64,000 bases of DNA from Gemmobacter sp. (GTDB lineage Bacteria > Pseudomonadota > Alphaproteobacteria > Rhodobacterales > Rhodobacteraceae), in assembly GCF_034676705.1 (NCBI RefSeq), contig NZ_JAUCBS010000002.1, positions 10,001 through 74,000 on the forward strand. The letters run 5' to 3'. The notes under the pieces were generated by a model. The model saw nothing but the letters and a program-made list of their open reading frames with translations, ran no database searches and was not told the origin of the DNA. The translations under genes and the position numbers were made by a program. Of this stretch, positions 1 to 10,864 are shown one piece after another (position 1 is the stretch's first letter; each line of letters begins with the position of its first letter).

Positions 1-189
1 CGGCCAGAATCACCCCGATTCACGCCGAATCGGACCCCGCCGAGTCAGCCACAGCAGCCGAATCCACGTCCCGCCCCACCGCCCCACAACAGTCTTGCGA
101 CACAAAGAAATATCGCTAACACTCGGCGGACAAACACGGACGGGCTCGACCCGGACCGCAACAAGAAGACCATACGCGGGGAGCGACAT
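1..189. other. non-coding leader upstream of the peptide ABC operon
   Basis: I see no convincing gene here. A GGGGAG ribosome-binding site lies at 178-183, just before the ATG at 190. A weak sigma70-like pair (TTGCGA at 95-100 and a TAACAC-like hexamer at 117-122) could drive the operon but is far from consensus. The reading frame open on the minus strand is the shadow of the downstream ATPase gene. Confidence 0.4.
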
Positions 190-1203
190 ATGCCCGATGG
201 GGCGCAGCCTGTTCTTGATGTTCGGGGCCTTAAGACGGTTTTTCGAACCCGTGGCGGCCTGATTCATGCCGTCAACAATGTGTCCTTCAGCCTTCGACCT
301 GGCGAGCTGCTGGGCGTGGTCGGCGAAAGCGGATCGGGCAAGTCGGTGACGATGATGTCGCTGCTGGGCCTGCTGCCCTCGCCCCCGGCGATGAACGATG
401 GCGGGCAGGTGCTGTTCGAGGGCAAGGATCTGCTGAAGGTATCGCCCGCCGATCTGCGCGCGGTGCGGGGCGGGCGAATCGGCTTCATCTTTCAGGATCC
501 GATGACCAGCCTGAACCCGGTCTTTACCGTGGGCTTTCAGATCATGGAGCCGCTGCGCCGCCATCTGGGCATGGACAAGGAACGTGCGCGCAAGCGGGCG
601 GCGGAACTGCTGGATCTGGTCGGCATCCCTGATGCCGCCAACCGGCTGAAGGATTATCCGCACCAGTTTTCCGGCGGCATGCGCCAGCGGGTCATGATTG
701 CCATCGCGCTGGCCTGCGACCCCAAGGTGCTGATCGCCGATGAGCCCACCACCGCGCTGGACGTGACCATCCAGGCGCAAATCCTGGAACTGGTGCGCGA
801 CCTGCGGCAGAAGCTGGGCATGGCGATCGTCTGGATCACCCATGACCTGGGCGTGATCGCCGGCATCGCCGACCGGGTGATGGTGATGTATGGCGGCCAG
901 GTGGTGGAAATGGCCCCGGTCCGGGATTTGTTCGCGCGCCCGCGTCATCCTTATACGCAGGCGCTGTTACAGACCATTCCGTCGTTGCATGGCGAACGTG
1001 GCGCCCGGCTGCGCACCATCGAGGGGCAGCCGCCGATCCTGCGCAAGGCGCCGGCCGCCTGCCCCTTCATGTCGCGCTGCCGCCATGCCGTGCCGGTCTG
1101 CGGGCTGGAAAACCCGGCGCGCCGCACCCTGACCCCGGGCCATGACGTGGCCTGCCACCGGGCCGAGGAACTGGCCGTCATGCCCGAGGTGGCCCATGGC
1201 TGA
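190..1203 (+). CDS. peptide ABC transporter ATPase, DppD/OppD type
   Basis: First of two ATPases that power a peptide/nickel-type (PepT family) importer from the cytoplasmic face. At 337 residues it has the usual length. Visible motifs are Walker A GESGSGKS (45-52), signature FSGGMRQ (160-166), Walker B LIADEP (181-186) and the switch His in ITHDL (218). The C-terminal oligopeptide-transporter extension carries four cysteines (C291, C297, C304, C322), the cluster typical of OppD/DppD and OppF/DppF. A GGGGAG Shine-Dalgarno sits 7 bases before the ATG. The stop overlaps the start of the second ATPase, so the two are translationally coupled. The ligand cannot be read from sequence; dipeptides or oligopeptides are the family default. 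Confidence 0.93.
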   Translation: MPDGAQPVLDVRGLKTVFRTRGGLIHAVNNVSFSLRPGELLGVVGESGSGKSVTMMSLLGLLPSPPAMNDGGQVLFEGKDLLKVSPADLRAVRGGRIGFIFQDPMTSLNPVFTVGFQIMEPLRRHLGMDKERARKRAAELLDLVGIPDAANRLKDYPHQFSGGMRQRVMIAIALACDPKVLIADEPTTALDVTIQAQILELVRDLRQKLGMAIVWITHDLGVIAGIADRVMVMYGGQVVEMAPVRDLFARPRHPYTQALLQTIPSLHGERGARLRTIEGQPPILRKAPAACPFMSRCRHAVPVCGLENPARRTLTPGHDVACHRAEELAVMPEVAHG

Positions 1204-2256
1204 CCCCGCCCGCAAGCCGTTGATCGAGGTTGACGGGCTGAAGATGTATTTCCCCATCACCGCCGGCCTGTTCCGCCGCAAGGTGGGCGATGTGAAGGCG
1301 GTGGATGGCGTATCCTTCACCATCTACGAAGGCGAGACGCTGGGCCTTGTAGGCGAATCCGGTTGCGGCAAGTCCACCTGCGGGCGGGCGGTGCTGCGGC
1401 TGTATGATCCGACGGCCGGGTCGATCCGGCTGGACGGCACCGAGATCGCGCAGATGAGCCAGGGCACCCTGCGCCCGCTGCGCCCCAAGATGCAGATGGT
1501 GTTCCAGGATCCGCAGGCCAGCCTGAATGCCCGCATGACCGTCGCCTCGATCATCACGGAACCGCTGGACGAACATACCAAGATGACCAGGGCCGAGAAA
1601 CTGGCCCGGGTCTATGAGCTGATGGATGCCGTCGGGCTGAACCGCGATTTCGCCAACCGCTATCCGCATGAATTTTCCGGCGGGCAGCGGCAGCGCATCG
1701 GCATTGCCCGGGCGCTGGCGCTGAACCCGCGGTTCATCGTCTGCGACGAACCCATCGCGGCGCTGGACGTGTCGATCCAGGCGCAGGTCGTCAACCTGCT
1801 GGAGGATTTGCAGGACAAGCTGGGCCTGACCTATCTGTTCATCAGCCATGACCTGTCCATGGTGCGCCACATCTGCGACCGGGTGGCGGTGATGTATCTG
1901 GGGCGCATCGTGGAAATCGCCCCGCGCGACGCGCTGTATACCGCGCCGATGCACCCCTATACCCAGGCGCTGCTGTCGGCCGTGCCCGAACCCGACCCGA
2001 CGACCGAGGCGACGCGCCAGCGCATCATCCTGCAAGGCGACGTGCCTTCGCCCGCCCGCCCGCCCAAGGGCTGCAATTTCTGCACCCGCTGCCCCAGGGT
2101 GATGCCCGTCTGCCGCGAGGTGAAGCCCGCGCTGGTGGAAATCGCCCCGGGGCATCAGGCCGCCTGTCATCTTCTCGACAATACAAAAGACGCCGCAACA
2201 GCCGGACCAACCGGCGGCAATGGGGCGTTCGAGCAAACCCAACAAGGAGAGAACGC

Positions 2257-2260
<4 letters not shown>
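1196..2260 (+). CDS. peptide ABC transporter ATPase, DppF/OppF type
   Basis: Second ATPase of the importer, paired with the preceding gene as a heterodimer. The ATG at 1196 is preferred because it overlaps the upstream stop by 8 bases and gives a 354-residue protein starting MADPARKPLIEVDGL, the normal N-terminus. An in-frame GTG/ATG further upstream would only add residues encoded inside the first gene. It has Walker A GESGCGKS, signature FSGGQRQR, Walker B VCDEP and an ISHDL switch. The C-terminus carries the same cysteine-rich motif (CNFCTRCPRVMPVC, then ACH). Its stop overlaps the binding-protein start as ATGA. Confidence 0.93.
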
Positions 2261-3957
<1,697 letters not shown>

Positions 3958-3983
3958 CCCGGGCCATCGCCTGACACCACCGG

Positions 3984-4008
3984 GCGCGGGCGGCCTTTCT
4001 GCCCGCGC
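3984..4008 (+). promoter_or_regulatory. intercistronic stem-loop between binding protein and permease genes
   Basis: Perfect 8-bp stem GCGCGGGC / GCCCGCGC with a 9-base loop, in the 86-base gap between the binding-protein gene and the first permease. There is no run of T after it, so it is not a classic terminator. Hairpins in this position usually stabilise the upstream message or cause partial termination, giving more binding protein than permease. That role is inferred. Confidence 0.55.
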
Positions 4009-4043
4009 CTCCTCCTCTCCCCCGCCTTCCAGATGGTTCGCCC

Positions 4044-5066
4044 ATGCTGACCTTTGCGATCCGCCGCATCCTGCTGGCGATCCCTACGCTGATCTTCATC
4101 AGCCTTGTGCTGTTCCTGCTGCTGGAGGCCGCCCCGGGCGATCCGCTGGCCGACATGCCGCTGACCATTCCCCCGGAAGTGCGCGAGAAAATCCGCCTGG
4201 CCATGGGCCTGGGCGAACCGTGGTATGTGCGCTACGTCCTGTGGCTGAACAACTTCTTCGTCACCGAGCCGCTGAACTGGCTGGATTCGGTGCTGGGCAC
4301 CGACTGGGCCCAGGGGCGCCAGCGCATCCTGTCCTACCAGACCCGCTCGCCCGTGTTCGACACCATCGGCGAACGCCTGCCGCAGACGCTGATCGTGGTG
4401 GGCACCGGCATGCTGGTGGGCATCAGCATCGCCATTCCCATCGGAGTGATCTCGGCCTACCGGCAATACAGCTGGTTCGACCAGCTGGGCACCTTCATCT
4501 CGATGATCGGGTTCTCCATCCCCACCTTCGTCACCGGCGTGGTGCTGATCGTGATCTTCGCGGTCTGGATCCCGAACGACAGCCCGTTCTGGCTGCCCAC
4601 GATCTACGACACCACCCTGCGCGTGACGGACTGGGACAGTTTCGTGGCCCAGGTGCGCCAGATGGTGCTGCCCGCCACCGTGCTGGCGCTGTATTACGCC
4701 GCCCAGATCAGCCGCTACATGCGCTCGTCCATGCTGGACAACCTCGGCCAGGATTACGTGCGCACCGCCCGCGCCAAGGGGCTGACGGAAAAGGTCGTGG
4801 TGCTGGTGCATGTGCTGCGCAATTCCATGATCCCCGTGGTCACCGTGATCACCCTGCTGATCCCCGGCGTCTTTACCGGCGCGATCATTACCGAGACCAT
4901 CTTCAAGGTGAACGGCATCGGCCAGCAGCTGCTGCTGTCGCTGCAAGGCAACGATGCGCCGATGGTGCTGACCATCACCTTCATCTTTGCCGTGCTGATC
5001 GTGACCTTCAACCTGATCGCCGACGTGCTGTACGGCCTGCTCGACCCGAGGATCCGCTATGACTGA
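4044..5066 (+). CDS. peptide ABC transporter permease, DppB/OppB type
   Basis: One of two inner-membrane subunits forming the translocation path. It is 340 residues with the N-terminal helix typical of this class (MLTFAIRRILLAIPTLIFI) and a long periplasmic segment before the main helices. The cytoplasmic EAA loop appears near the conserved RTARAKGL stretch (about residues 241-248). The 3' end overlaps the next permease by 8 bases, showing coupling. Slightly longer than the E. coli DppB because of the insertion after helix 1. Confidence 0.93.
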   Translation: MLTFAIRRILLAIPTLIFISLVLFLLLEAAPGDPLADMPLTIPPEVREKIRLAMGLGEPWYVRYVLWLNNFFVTEPLNWLDSVLGTDWAQGRQRILSYQTRSPVFDTIGERLPQTLIVVGTGMLVGISIAIPIGVISAYRQYSWFDQLGTFISMIGFSIPTFVTGVVLIVIFAVWIPNDSPFWLPTIYDTTLRVTDWDSFVAQVRQMVLPATVLALYYAAQISRYMRSSMLDNLGQDYVRTARAKGLTEKVVVLVHVLRNSMIPVVTVITLLIPGVFTGAIITETIFKVNGIGQQLLLSLQGNDAPMVLTITFIFAVLIVTFNLIADVLYGLLDPRIRYD

Positions 5067-5970
5067 TGCCGCAGCCACCACCTCGGCCCGCCCGCCGCGC
5101 AACCAGTGGTGGGACGTCTGGGACCAGTTCAAGACGCACAAGGGCGCGCTGTTCGGCAGCGTGGTGTTCCTGTCGGTGATCTCGCTGATCGTGCTGGGGC
5201 CGTGGCTCTGGGCGCTGGACGCCAAGTTCATCAACATCCGCGCCCGCGATCAGGGCATGTCACTGGTGCATCCGCTGGGCACCGACCAGCTGGGCCGCGA
5301 CATGCTGGCCCGCATCATCGCCGGCGGCAAGACGACGCTGGCCGTCGGCCTGACCGCCATGAGCTTGTCGATGCTGCTGGGCACGCTGGTGGGTGTGACC
5401 GCCGGTTTCTTCAAGCGTGCCGACGGCATCCTGATGCGCATGACCGACCTGTTCCTGGCCCTGCCGCTGCTGCCCCTGCTGCTGCTGATGGTCATGCTGT
5501 TCCGCGAGCCGCTGGTGATGTCCTTTGGCCCGGAAATGGGGATCTTCCTGCTGATCGTGGTGGCCATCGCCGTCACCTCGTGGATGAACACCGCCCGCAT
5601 CGTGCGGGGCGAGGTGCTGACCATCAAGGAACGCGAATTCGTGCTGGCGGCCCGGTCCATCGGCACGCCGTCGCGGCGGATCATCACGCGGCATATCCTG
5701 CCGTCGGTGCTGTCGCCGATCATGGTGGCGGCGACGCTGGGCATTGCCAATGCGGTGATCACCGAAAGCGCGCTGTCCTTCCTGGGCCTGGGCTTCCCGC
5801 CCGATTTCCCCACCTGGGGCCGGCTGTTGCAGGATGGCATGCCCTATATCAACCTGCATCCGCAGCGGGTGCTGTGGCCCGCAATGGCGCTGTCGGCGCT
5901 GGTGTTGTCGGTGAACTATATCGGCGACGGGCTGCGCGATGCGCTGGACCCGCGCATCCGGGGCCGCTAA
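5059..5970 (+). CDS. peptide ABC transporter permease, DppC/OppC type
   Basis: Second permease of the importer. It is 303 residues with the N-terminal OppC_N segment (QFKTHKGALFGSVVFLSVI), the LGTDQLGRD motif (about residues 74-82) that marks DppC/OppC proteins, and an EAA loop ending in LSFLGLGFPP. It ends the operon and is followed by a hairpin. Confidence 0.93.
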   Translation: MTDAAATTSARPPRNQWWDVWDQFKTHKGALFGSVVFLSVISLIVLGPWLWALDAKFINIRARDQGMSLVHPLGTDQLGRDMLARIIAGGKTTLAVGLTAMSLSMLLGTLVGVTAGFFKRADGILMRMTDLFLALPLLPLLLLMVMLFREPLVMSFGPEMGIFLLIVVAIAVTSWMNTARIVRGEVLTIKEREFVLAARSIGTPSRRIITRHILPSVLSPIMVAATLGIANAVITESALSFLGLGFPPDFPTWGRLLQDGMPYINLHPQRVLWPAMALSALVLSVNYIGDGLRDALDPRIRGR

Positions 5971-5994
5971 GCCTGCGCGGGAAATAAGAACGGC

Positions 5995-6018
5995 GCAGCG
6001 CCCCCGCCGGGGCGCTGC
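5995..6018 (+). terminator. putative terminator of the peptide ABC operon
   Basis: Perfect 10-bp stem GCAGCGCCCC / GGGGCGCTGC with a 4-base loop, 24 bases after the last permease. It has no T-tract, so termination may be weak or may need Rho. Confidence 0.5.
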
Positions 6019-6188
6019 CGCACAACCGCCCCGGCCCGCTGCGGCCCCTGCGGAATACCTTGGCAGGCGCCCTGCCCCATTGCGGGAAATCGTTCCGTTG
6101 CGGGGGCCGCTCCCGGCAGGCCCTACCCTTGATTTATACGCTTCGCTTCGGCATCTGGGAACAGTTTCCCAGCAATCGGAGCGCGCGC

Positions 6189-7244
6189 ATGCTCGAATCC
6201 CTTGGCCTCGACATTTCCCCCCGGGCAGCAAGCCTGTGGCTGGGGCTGCTGATCGGCCTGGCCTTTGGCGCCCTGGCCGAGGTCAGCCGGTTCTGCCTGC
6301 GCCGTGCCGTGGCCGGGCCGGTGGCAGAGCGCAAGGGCGCCGGCGCCATGTGGCTGGCCGCGCTGGCCACCGCGATTGCCGGCACGCAGCTGGCGCAACA
6401 TGCCGGGCTGGTGGACCTGTCGGGCCACCGCTTTCTGGCGGCGGATGTTCCGGCGCTGGCCATCGTGCTGGGCGGGTTGATGTTCGGCATCGGCATGGTG
6501 CTGGCGCGGGGCTGCGCGGCACGGTTGACCGTGCTGGCCGCCACCGGCAACCTGCGCGCGGCCAGCGTGGTGGTGCTGATCGCCATTGCCGCGCTGATCA
6601 CGCTGAAAGGGTTGCTGGCCCCGCTGGCCACCGCGCTGGCGGGCATCACCCTGCCGCTGCCGGCCCTGGCCGCCCTGCCCGGCGCCGCCATCGCCATACC
6701 GCTGGCGCTGGCGGCGCTGGCCATTGCTGCCCGCCCCGGTGCGCTGACGCTGGCCTATGGCGTGGCCATCGGCGCGCTGGTGCCGCTGGCCTGGCTGGGC
6801 ACCGGCTGGCTGCTGCTGGATGATTTCGACCCCGTTCCGGTCGAGGCGCTGAGCTTTATCGGCCCGGTTGCCGATACGCTGTTCTGGTCGGTCGCCGCCA
6901 CCGCGATTGCGCCGGGCTTCGGCGTGGGGCTGGTGCTGGGCACGCTGGGCGGTGGCGCGCTGTCCGCGCTGATCGGGCGGCGGACGGCGTGGCAATCGTT
7001 CCACAGCCCGCGCGAAACCGGGCGCTATGCGCTTGGCGGCGCGCTGATGGGTGTGGGTGGCGTGCTGGCCGGCGGCTGCACCATCGGCGCCGGGCTGACC
7101 GGGGTTGCCGCGCTGTCCAGCGCCGCGCTGCTGGCGCTGGTCGCGATCATCGCAGGCGCACGGGCGGCGGACCGGCTGCTTAGTGCATCTTCCGCCGGAT
7201 CCGCCGGATCAGCAGCCACACAAGCGCCACAACCGGCACGGTAA
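6189..7244 (+). CDS. YeeE/YedE family (TsuA-like) sulfur-compound transporter
   Basis: Polytopic inner-membrane protein of 351 residues, about ten helices, in two repeat halves. Each half has the family's conserved cysteine motif: RGCAARLTVLA (C109) and GGCTIGAGLTG near the C-terminus. In characterised YeeE/TsuA members, cysteines on this path relay thiosulfate into the cell; whether this protein carries thiosulfate, sulfite or another anion is not shown. ATG 6189 is chosen for its AATCGGAG site and because it starts right before the first helix. No TusA-like partner follows. The last 65 bases overlap the 3' end of the converging DUF3422 gene. Confidence 0.8.
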   Translation: MLESLGLDISPRAASLWLGLLIGLAFGALAEVSRFCLRRAVAGPVAERKGAGAMWLAALATAIAGTQLAQHAGLVDLSGHRFLAADVPALAIVLGGLMFGIGMVLARGCAARLTVLAATGNLRAASVVVLIAIAALITLKGLLAPLATALAGITLPLPALAALPGAAIAIPLALAALAIAARPGALTLAYGVAIGALVPLAWLGTGWLLLDDFDPVPVEALSFIGPVADTLFWSVAATAIAPGFGVGLVLGTLGGGALSALIGRRTAWQSFHSPRETGRYALGGALMGVGGVLAGGCTIGAGLTGVAALSSAALLALVAIIAGARAADRLLSASSAGSAGSAATQAPQPAR

Positions 7245-8460
7245 GCGCCGCCGTCACCATCCCCTTGGACAGGCCAAGGGGTTCGGTGACCGGATAGGCC
7301 AGATAGCCGGCCAGATTGACCGCGTAATAGCTGATCGCCACCACCGACAGCCCTTCGACCGTGGCTTGCAGGCGCAATTGCAGATCGGCCCGGCGGTCCA
7401 TGCTTTCCAGCAGGTGCTGGTTCTGCGCGCTGCGGTCCACATCGACCCGGGTGCGCAGCAGTTCCGCCGCCCGTGCCGCGCGTTCCAGCATCTGGCCAAG
7501 CCGCGCCTCGGCCGATTTCACGGTGCGCATCGCCGGATCATAGCGCCGGCGCATGAAATCGGCCAGGGTCTGCCGCCCTTGCCAGCGCGCCTCGCGCAAG
7601 ACCTCGATCCGTTCGTTGACGATGGCCTCATAGGCCGCCGTCGCCCCGGCGCGAAAGGAAAACCGCGCGGCCAGCGTCTCCAGCTCGGCCGAGATGCGCA
7701 GCAGGTCGTGCAAGGTGGCTTCGGGCAGGCTGGCATCATCGCGCATCGCCCCGACGATGTCCGACAGTTGCGTTTCGACCGCATTCAGCGGCCCGGCCAG
7801 TTCCCGCGCCCGGCCAAGGCCCAGCATCGACATGGCGCGGTAAATCTCGATCTCGCACAGCTGCTGCACGATCCGGCCAATGCGCCGGCTGCCGGTGCCG
7901 GGCCGCACGAACACCGCAAAGCGCATGTTGCCGGCCGGGTCGATGCGGAAATCCCCGGCCACGATGGCCGCGCCGTCCAGCACCTCGGCACAGGCAAGGC
8001 TTTCGGCCACGAACCAGTCGTCCAGCCGCTGGCGAATCTCCTCGGGCCGGTCGGGCATGGGGTCCACCCGCACCAGCACGGAACACAGCCGCACCCCCGG
8101 GGCGTCCTGCAACCAGTCGGCCGGGAACACCCCGGTTTCCGCCGGATCGAACGGGCGGTCGGGCACGCCGGGACAAAAGACCGAATAGGTGACGAATTCG
8201 GTATGCCCTTCCCATTTCAGCAGGTGGCGGCCCAACTGGGCGGAATGGTGCGTTGCCTCGGGCTGCGGATGGGCGGCGCCGTGGCGGTCCAGCAGATCCA
8301 GCAGATGCGCGCGATCCTGCGAACGGTCGCGCGCCGCCGCGCCCAGCGGTTGCTTGACGGCCACCAGAACGGCATGGCACGGCGCCTCCAGTTGCGGAAA
8401 CGGGCGGGCGTGCAGTTCGTTCACCAGCGCATAGCGCCCGGGATGGTCGTCGATGGCCAT
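7180..8460 (-). CDS. DUF3422 family membrane-anchored protein
   Basis: Function unknown. From the ATG at 8460 it is 426 residues and begins MAIDDHPGRYALVNELHARP, the hallmark N-terminus of DUF3422. Further upstream codons are open but carry no family similarity. The middle is predicted mostly helical with charged, coiled-coil-like stretches. Two transmembrane helices sit at the C-terminus (around VVAISYYAVNLAGYLAY and VTAALTVPVVALVWLLI), followed by a basic tail. That layout resembles CorA-like proteins, but I see no GMN motif. AGGA lies 9-12 bases before the start. It converges on and overlaps the YeeE-type gene and is divergent from ureD. Confidence 0.8.
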   Translation of the reverse strand: MAIDDHPGRYALVNELHARPFPQLEAPCHAVLVAVKQPLGAAARDRSQDRAHLLDLLDRHGAAHPQPEATHHSAQLGRHLLKWEGHTEFVTYSVFCPGVPDRPFDPAETGVFPADWLQDAPGVRLCSVLVRVDPMPDRPEEIRQRLDDWFVAESLACAEVLDGAAIVAGDFRIDPAGNMRFAVFVRPGTGSRRIGRIVQQLCEIEIYRAMSMLGLGRARELAGPLNAVETQLSDIVGAMRDDASLPEATLHDLLRISAELETLAARFSFRAGATAAYEAIVNERIEVLREARWQGRQTLADFMRRRYDPAMRTVKSAEARLGQMLERAARAAELLRTRVDVDRSAQNQHLLESMDRRADLQLRLQATVEGLSVVAISYYAVNLAGYLAYPVTEPLGLSKGMVTAALTVPVVALVWLLIRRIRRKMH

Positions 8461-8744
8461 GGTCTGCGGTCCTGTGTTTCGGCCGACTTTCAACGCCTTG
8501 GCCCGCAGTTCCAGCACAAAGGCGGTATGCCGGGGTATGCGACCCGGGTGTTGCCGAAACGCCCCGGCAGGATGCGCCTGCAAAAGCGGCAGGGGTGGCG
8601 CCATCAGACCAGGATCGCCCACGGATCGTGCCAGTTGCACAATAATGGCGCAGATCGACCGCGCCAACGGGCGCAGCGGTGCGGCCATACGGCTTGGATG
8701 TTGAGCAGCCGCCCGCCCCGGTCACACTGGCGGCGGAGGTTCCG

Positions 8745-9563
8745 ATGACCGCACTGCCCGCCCTGTCCGCCCCACAGACCCGCCACCAGCGCAGCCGGGG
8801 CGAGGTTGCGGCCGCCTGGCACATGGCCGACGGGCAGGCACGGCTGCACAGGCTGCGGCAGGCCGGATCGGCGCGGGCCGTTGCCTTGCCGGGGCCGGAA
8901 CTGGTGGTGCTGAACACCTCGGGCGGGCTGACGGGGGGGGACCGGCTGTCGGTGACGCTCGACGTGGGCGCAGGCTGCCGCGTCACCGCCACCACACAGA
9001 CGGCCGAACGCCTCTATCGCGCAGGCGAAGGCCGGGCGCAGATGGACCTTGCGATGGCCGTGGGCGCCGGCGGGCATCTGGACTGGTTGCCGCAGGAAAC
9101 CATCCTGTTCGACGGCTGCGCCGCCACCCGCACCACGACCATTGATCTTGGCCCCGATGCCGGCTGCCTGATGCTGGAAACGCTGGTCATGGGCCGCGCC
9201 GCCATGGGTGAAACCCTGTCGCGCGTGGCGCTGCGCGACACCCGGCACATCACCCGCAATGGCCGCTCCGTGCATCTGGAACCGTTGCTGCTGGATCCTG
9301 CCCGCATCGCCCCCCATGCCGCCGGACTGGCCGGGGCGCGGGCCATCTGCACGCTGGTCATGGTGACCAGCGGCGCCGAAGATGCCATCGGCCCCGCCCG
9401 CGCCGCCCTGACCGATCCGCAGGTCACTGCCGCCGCATCCGCCTGGGATGGCCGGCTGGTGGTGCGCCTGATGGCCCCCGATGCCTGGCCGCTGCGCCGC
9501 CAGCTGGCCCGCCTGCTGGCCGTGCTGCGCCACTCCCCCCTGCCCCGCGTCTGGCAAAGCTGA
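8745..9563 (+). CDS. ureD: urease accessory protein UreD
   Basis: First gene of the urease locus. UreD (UreH) scaffolds the UreDFG complex that loads nickel and CO2 into apo-urease. The ATG at 8745 follows a good GGCGGAGG site and gives 272 residues, the usual size. The motifs GPELVVLNTSGGLTGGD and TTQTAERLYR are typical of the family. An in-frame start 66 bases upstream lacks a ribosome-binding site. Nine bases separate it from ureA. Confidence 0.95.
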   Translation: MTALPALSAPQTRHQRSRGEVAAAWHMADGQARLHRLRQAGSARAVALPGPELVVLNTSGGLTGGDRLSVTLDVGAGCRVTATTQTAERLYRAGEGRAQMDLAMAVGAGGHLDWLPQETILFDGCAATRTTTIDLGPDAGCLMLETLVMGRAAMGETLSRVALRDTRHITRNGRSVHLEPLLLDPARIAPHAAGLAGARAICTLVMVTSGAEDAIGPARAALTDPQVTAAASAWDGRLVVRLMAPDAWPLRRQLARLLAVLRHSPLPRVWQS

Positions 9564-9572
9564 GGACCGCCG

Positions 9573-9875
9573 ATGAACCTGACCCCCCGCGAAAAGGACA
9601 AGCTGCTGGTCAGCCTTGCCGCCATGGTCGCGCGCAACCGGCTGGCCAGGGGCGTGCGGCTGAACCACCCCGAGGCGATCGCCCTGATCACCGATTTCGT
9701 CGTCGAAGGCGCCCGCGATGGCCGCAGCGTGGCCGACCTGATGGAGGCGGGCGCCCATGTCATCACCCGCGACCAGTGCATGCAGGGGATCCCCGAGATG
9801 ATCCATTCCGTCCAGGTCGAGGCGACCTTTCCCGACGGGACCAAGCTGGTCACCGTTCACCACCCCATCCGATAA
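9573..9875 (+). CDS. ureA: urease gamma subunit
   Basis: 100-residue gamma subunit of the three-part (alpha-beta-gamma) bacterial urease. It starts MNLTPREKDKLLVSLAAMVA and contains LNHPEAIALITDFVVEGARDG, both strongly conserved. Full length. It lies 9 bases after ureD and 9 bases before the nickel permease gene. Confidence 0.97.
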   Translation: MNLTPREKDKLLVSLAAMVARNRLARGVRLNHPEAIALITDFVVEGARDGRSVADLMEAGAHVITRDQCMQGIPEMIHSVQVEATFPDGTKLVTVHHPIR

Positions 9876-9884
9876 GAGGTTCCC

Positions 9885-10439
9885 ATGCGCCTTCCAGCCC
9901 TCGCCCTGCCGCTGATCCTGGCCCCCACGCTGGCGCTGGCCCATGCGGGGCACGATCAGGGCACCTTCGCCGCCGGCGCCATGCACCCGATCGGGGGGGC
10001 CGACCATATCCTGACCATGGTGGCCGTCGGCCTGCTGGCCGCCCAGATGGGCGGCCGTGCCCTGTGGGCCGCGCCGCTGGCCTTTGTCACGGCCATGGTG
10101 CTGGGCGGGCTGCCGGGCGCCGCCGGGCTGCCGTTTCCGGCGGTGGAGCCGATGATCCTTGCCTCGATCCTCGTGCTGGGCGCGATCACCGCGATTGCGG
10201 TGCAGCTGCCGCTGGCCGCCGCCCTGCCGCTGATCGCGATTTTCGGCGCCGCGCATGGCTGGGCCCATGGGGCCGAGGGGCCGGACAGCGGTCTTGCGCT
10301 CTATGCCCTTGGGTTCGCGCTGGTCACGGCGGCGTTGCACAGTGTCGGTATCGGGCTTGGCAAGGCTTTCGGGGCGCTCGCGCTGCGCGGCATGGGCGCC
10401 ACCGCAGCCGTCGCCGGCCTTGTGCTGGCCTTTGCCTGA
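9885..10439 (+). CDS. hupE: HupE/UreJ family nickel permease
   Basis: 184-residue membrane protein with an N-terminal signal (cleavage near ALA-HA) and about six helices. It has the family's metal motif HPIGGADHILTMVAVGL (about residues 34-50), plus HAGHD just after the signal and HGWAHG later. HupE/UreJ proteins move Ni2+, the urease cofactor, across the inner membrane. Its place between ureA and ureB supports a urease supply role. Nine-base gaps on both sides indicate one transcript. Confidence 0.9.
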   Translation: MRLPALALPLILAPTLALAHAGHDQGTFAAGAMHPIGGADHILTMVAVGLLAAQMGGRALWAAPLAFVTAMVLGGLPGAAGLPFPAVEPMILASILVLGAITAIAVQLPLAAALPLIAIFGAAHGWAHGAEGPDSGLALYALGFALVTAALHSVGIGLGKAFGALALRGMGATAAVAGLVLAFA

Positions 10440-10448
10440 GGTGCCCCG

Positions 10449-10760
10449 ATGATCCCCGGAGAGATCTTTCCCGCCGATGGCGACATCATCCTGAACGCCG
10501 ATGCGCCGGTGACGGTGCTGGCGGTGGCGAACACCGGCGACCGGCCGGTGCAGGTGGGCAGCCATTACCATTTCGCCGAAACCAACCCCGGCCTGTCGTT
10601 CGACCGCGCGGCCGCGCGCGGCCAGCGGCTGGACATTCCCGCCGGCACCGCCGTGCGCTTTGAACCCGGCCAGACGCGCGAGGTGCGGCTGGTGCCGCTG
10701 ACCGGGCTGCGCATCGTCTATGGCTTCAACGGCAAGGTGATGGGCACGCTGGACAGTTGA
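10449..10760 (+). CDS. ureB: urease beta subunit
   Basis: 103-residue beta subunit, starting MIPGEIFPADGDIILNAD and containing GSHYHFAETNPGLSFDR, the family signature. Full length, with a normal C-terminus (GFNGKVMGTL). It is followed by a 104-base GC-rich gap with hairpin potential, the widest gap in the first half of the locus, and then by a non-urease gene. Confidence 0.97.
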   Translation: MIPGEIFPADGDIILNADAPVTVLAVANTGDRPVQVGSHYHFAETNPGLSFDRAAARGQRLDIPAGTAVRFEPGQTREVRLVPLTGLRIVYGFNGKVMGTLDS

Positions 10761-10864
10761 CCGACGCAATCGCCGATGGAACGCTGCGGGGGCGCGAGTC
10801 CCCCTCGCGCCACGCAAACGGCGCGGGCCCGGCCCGGGTCCGCCCCCAACAGGGACGATGACCC

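Noticed and set aside
8604..10817. Long minus-strand open frame (about 737 codons) across ureD, ureA, hupE and ureB
   Set aside because: Rich in His/Gly/Gln with no recognisable motif. It lies antisense to four well-identified urease genes and is a product of high GC content and third-position bias.
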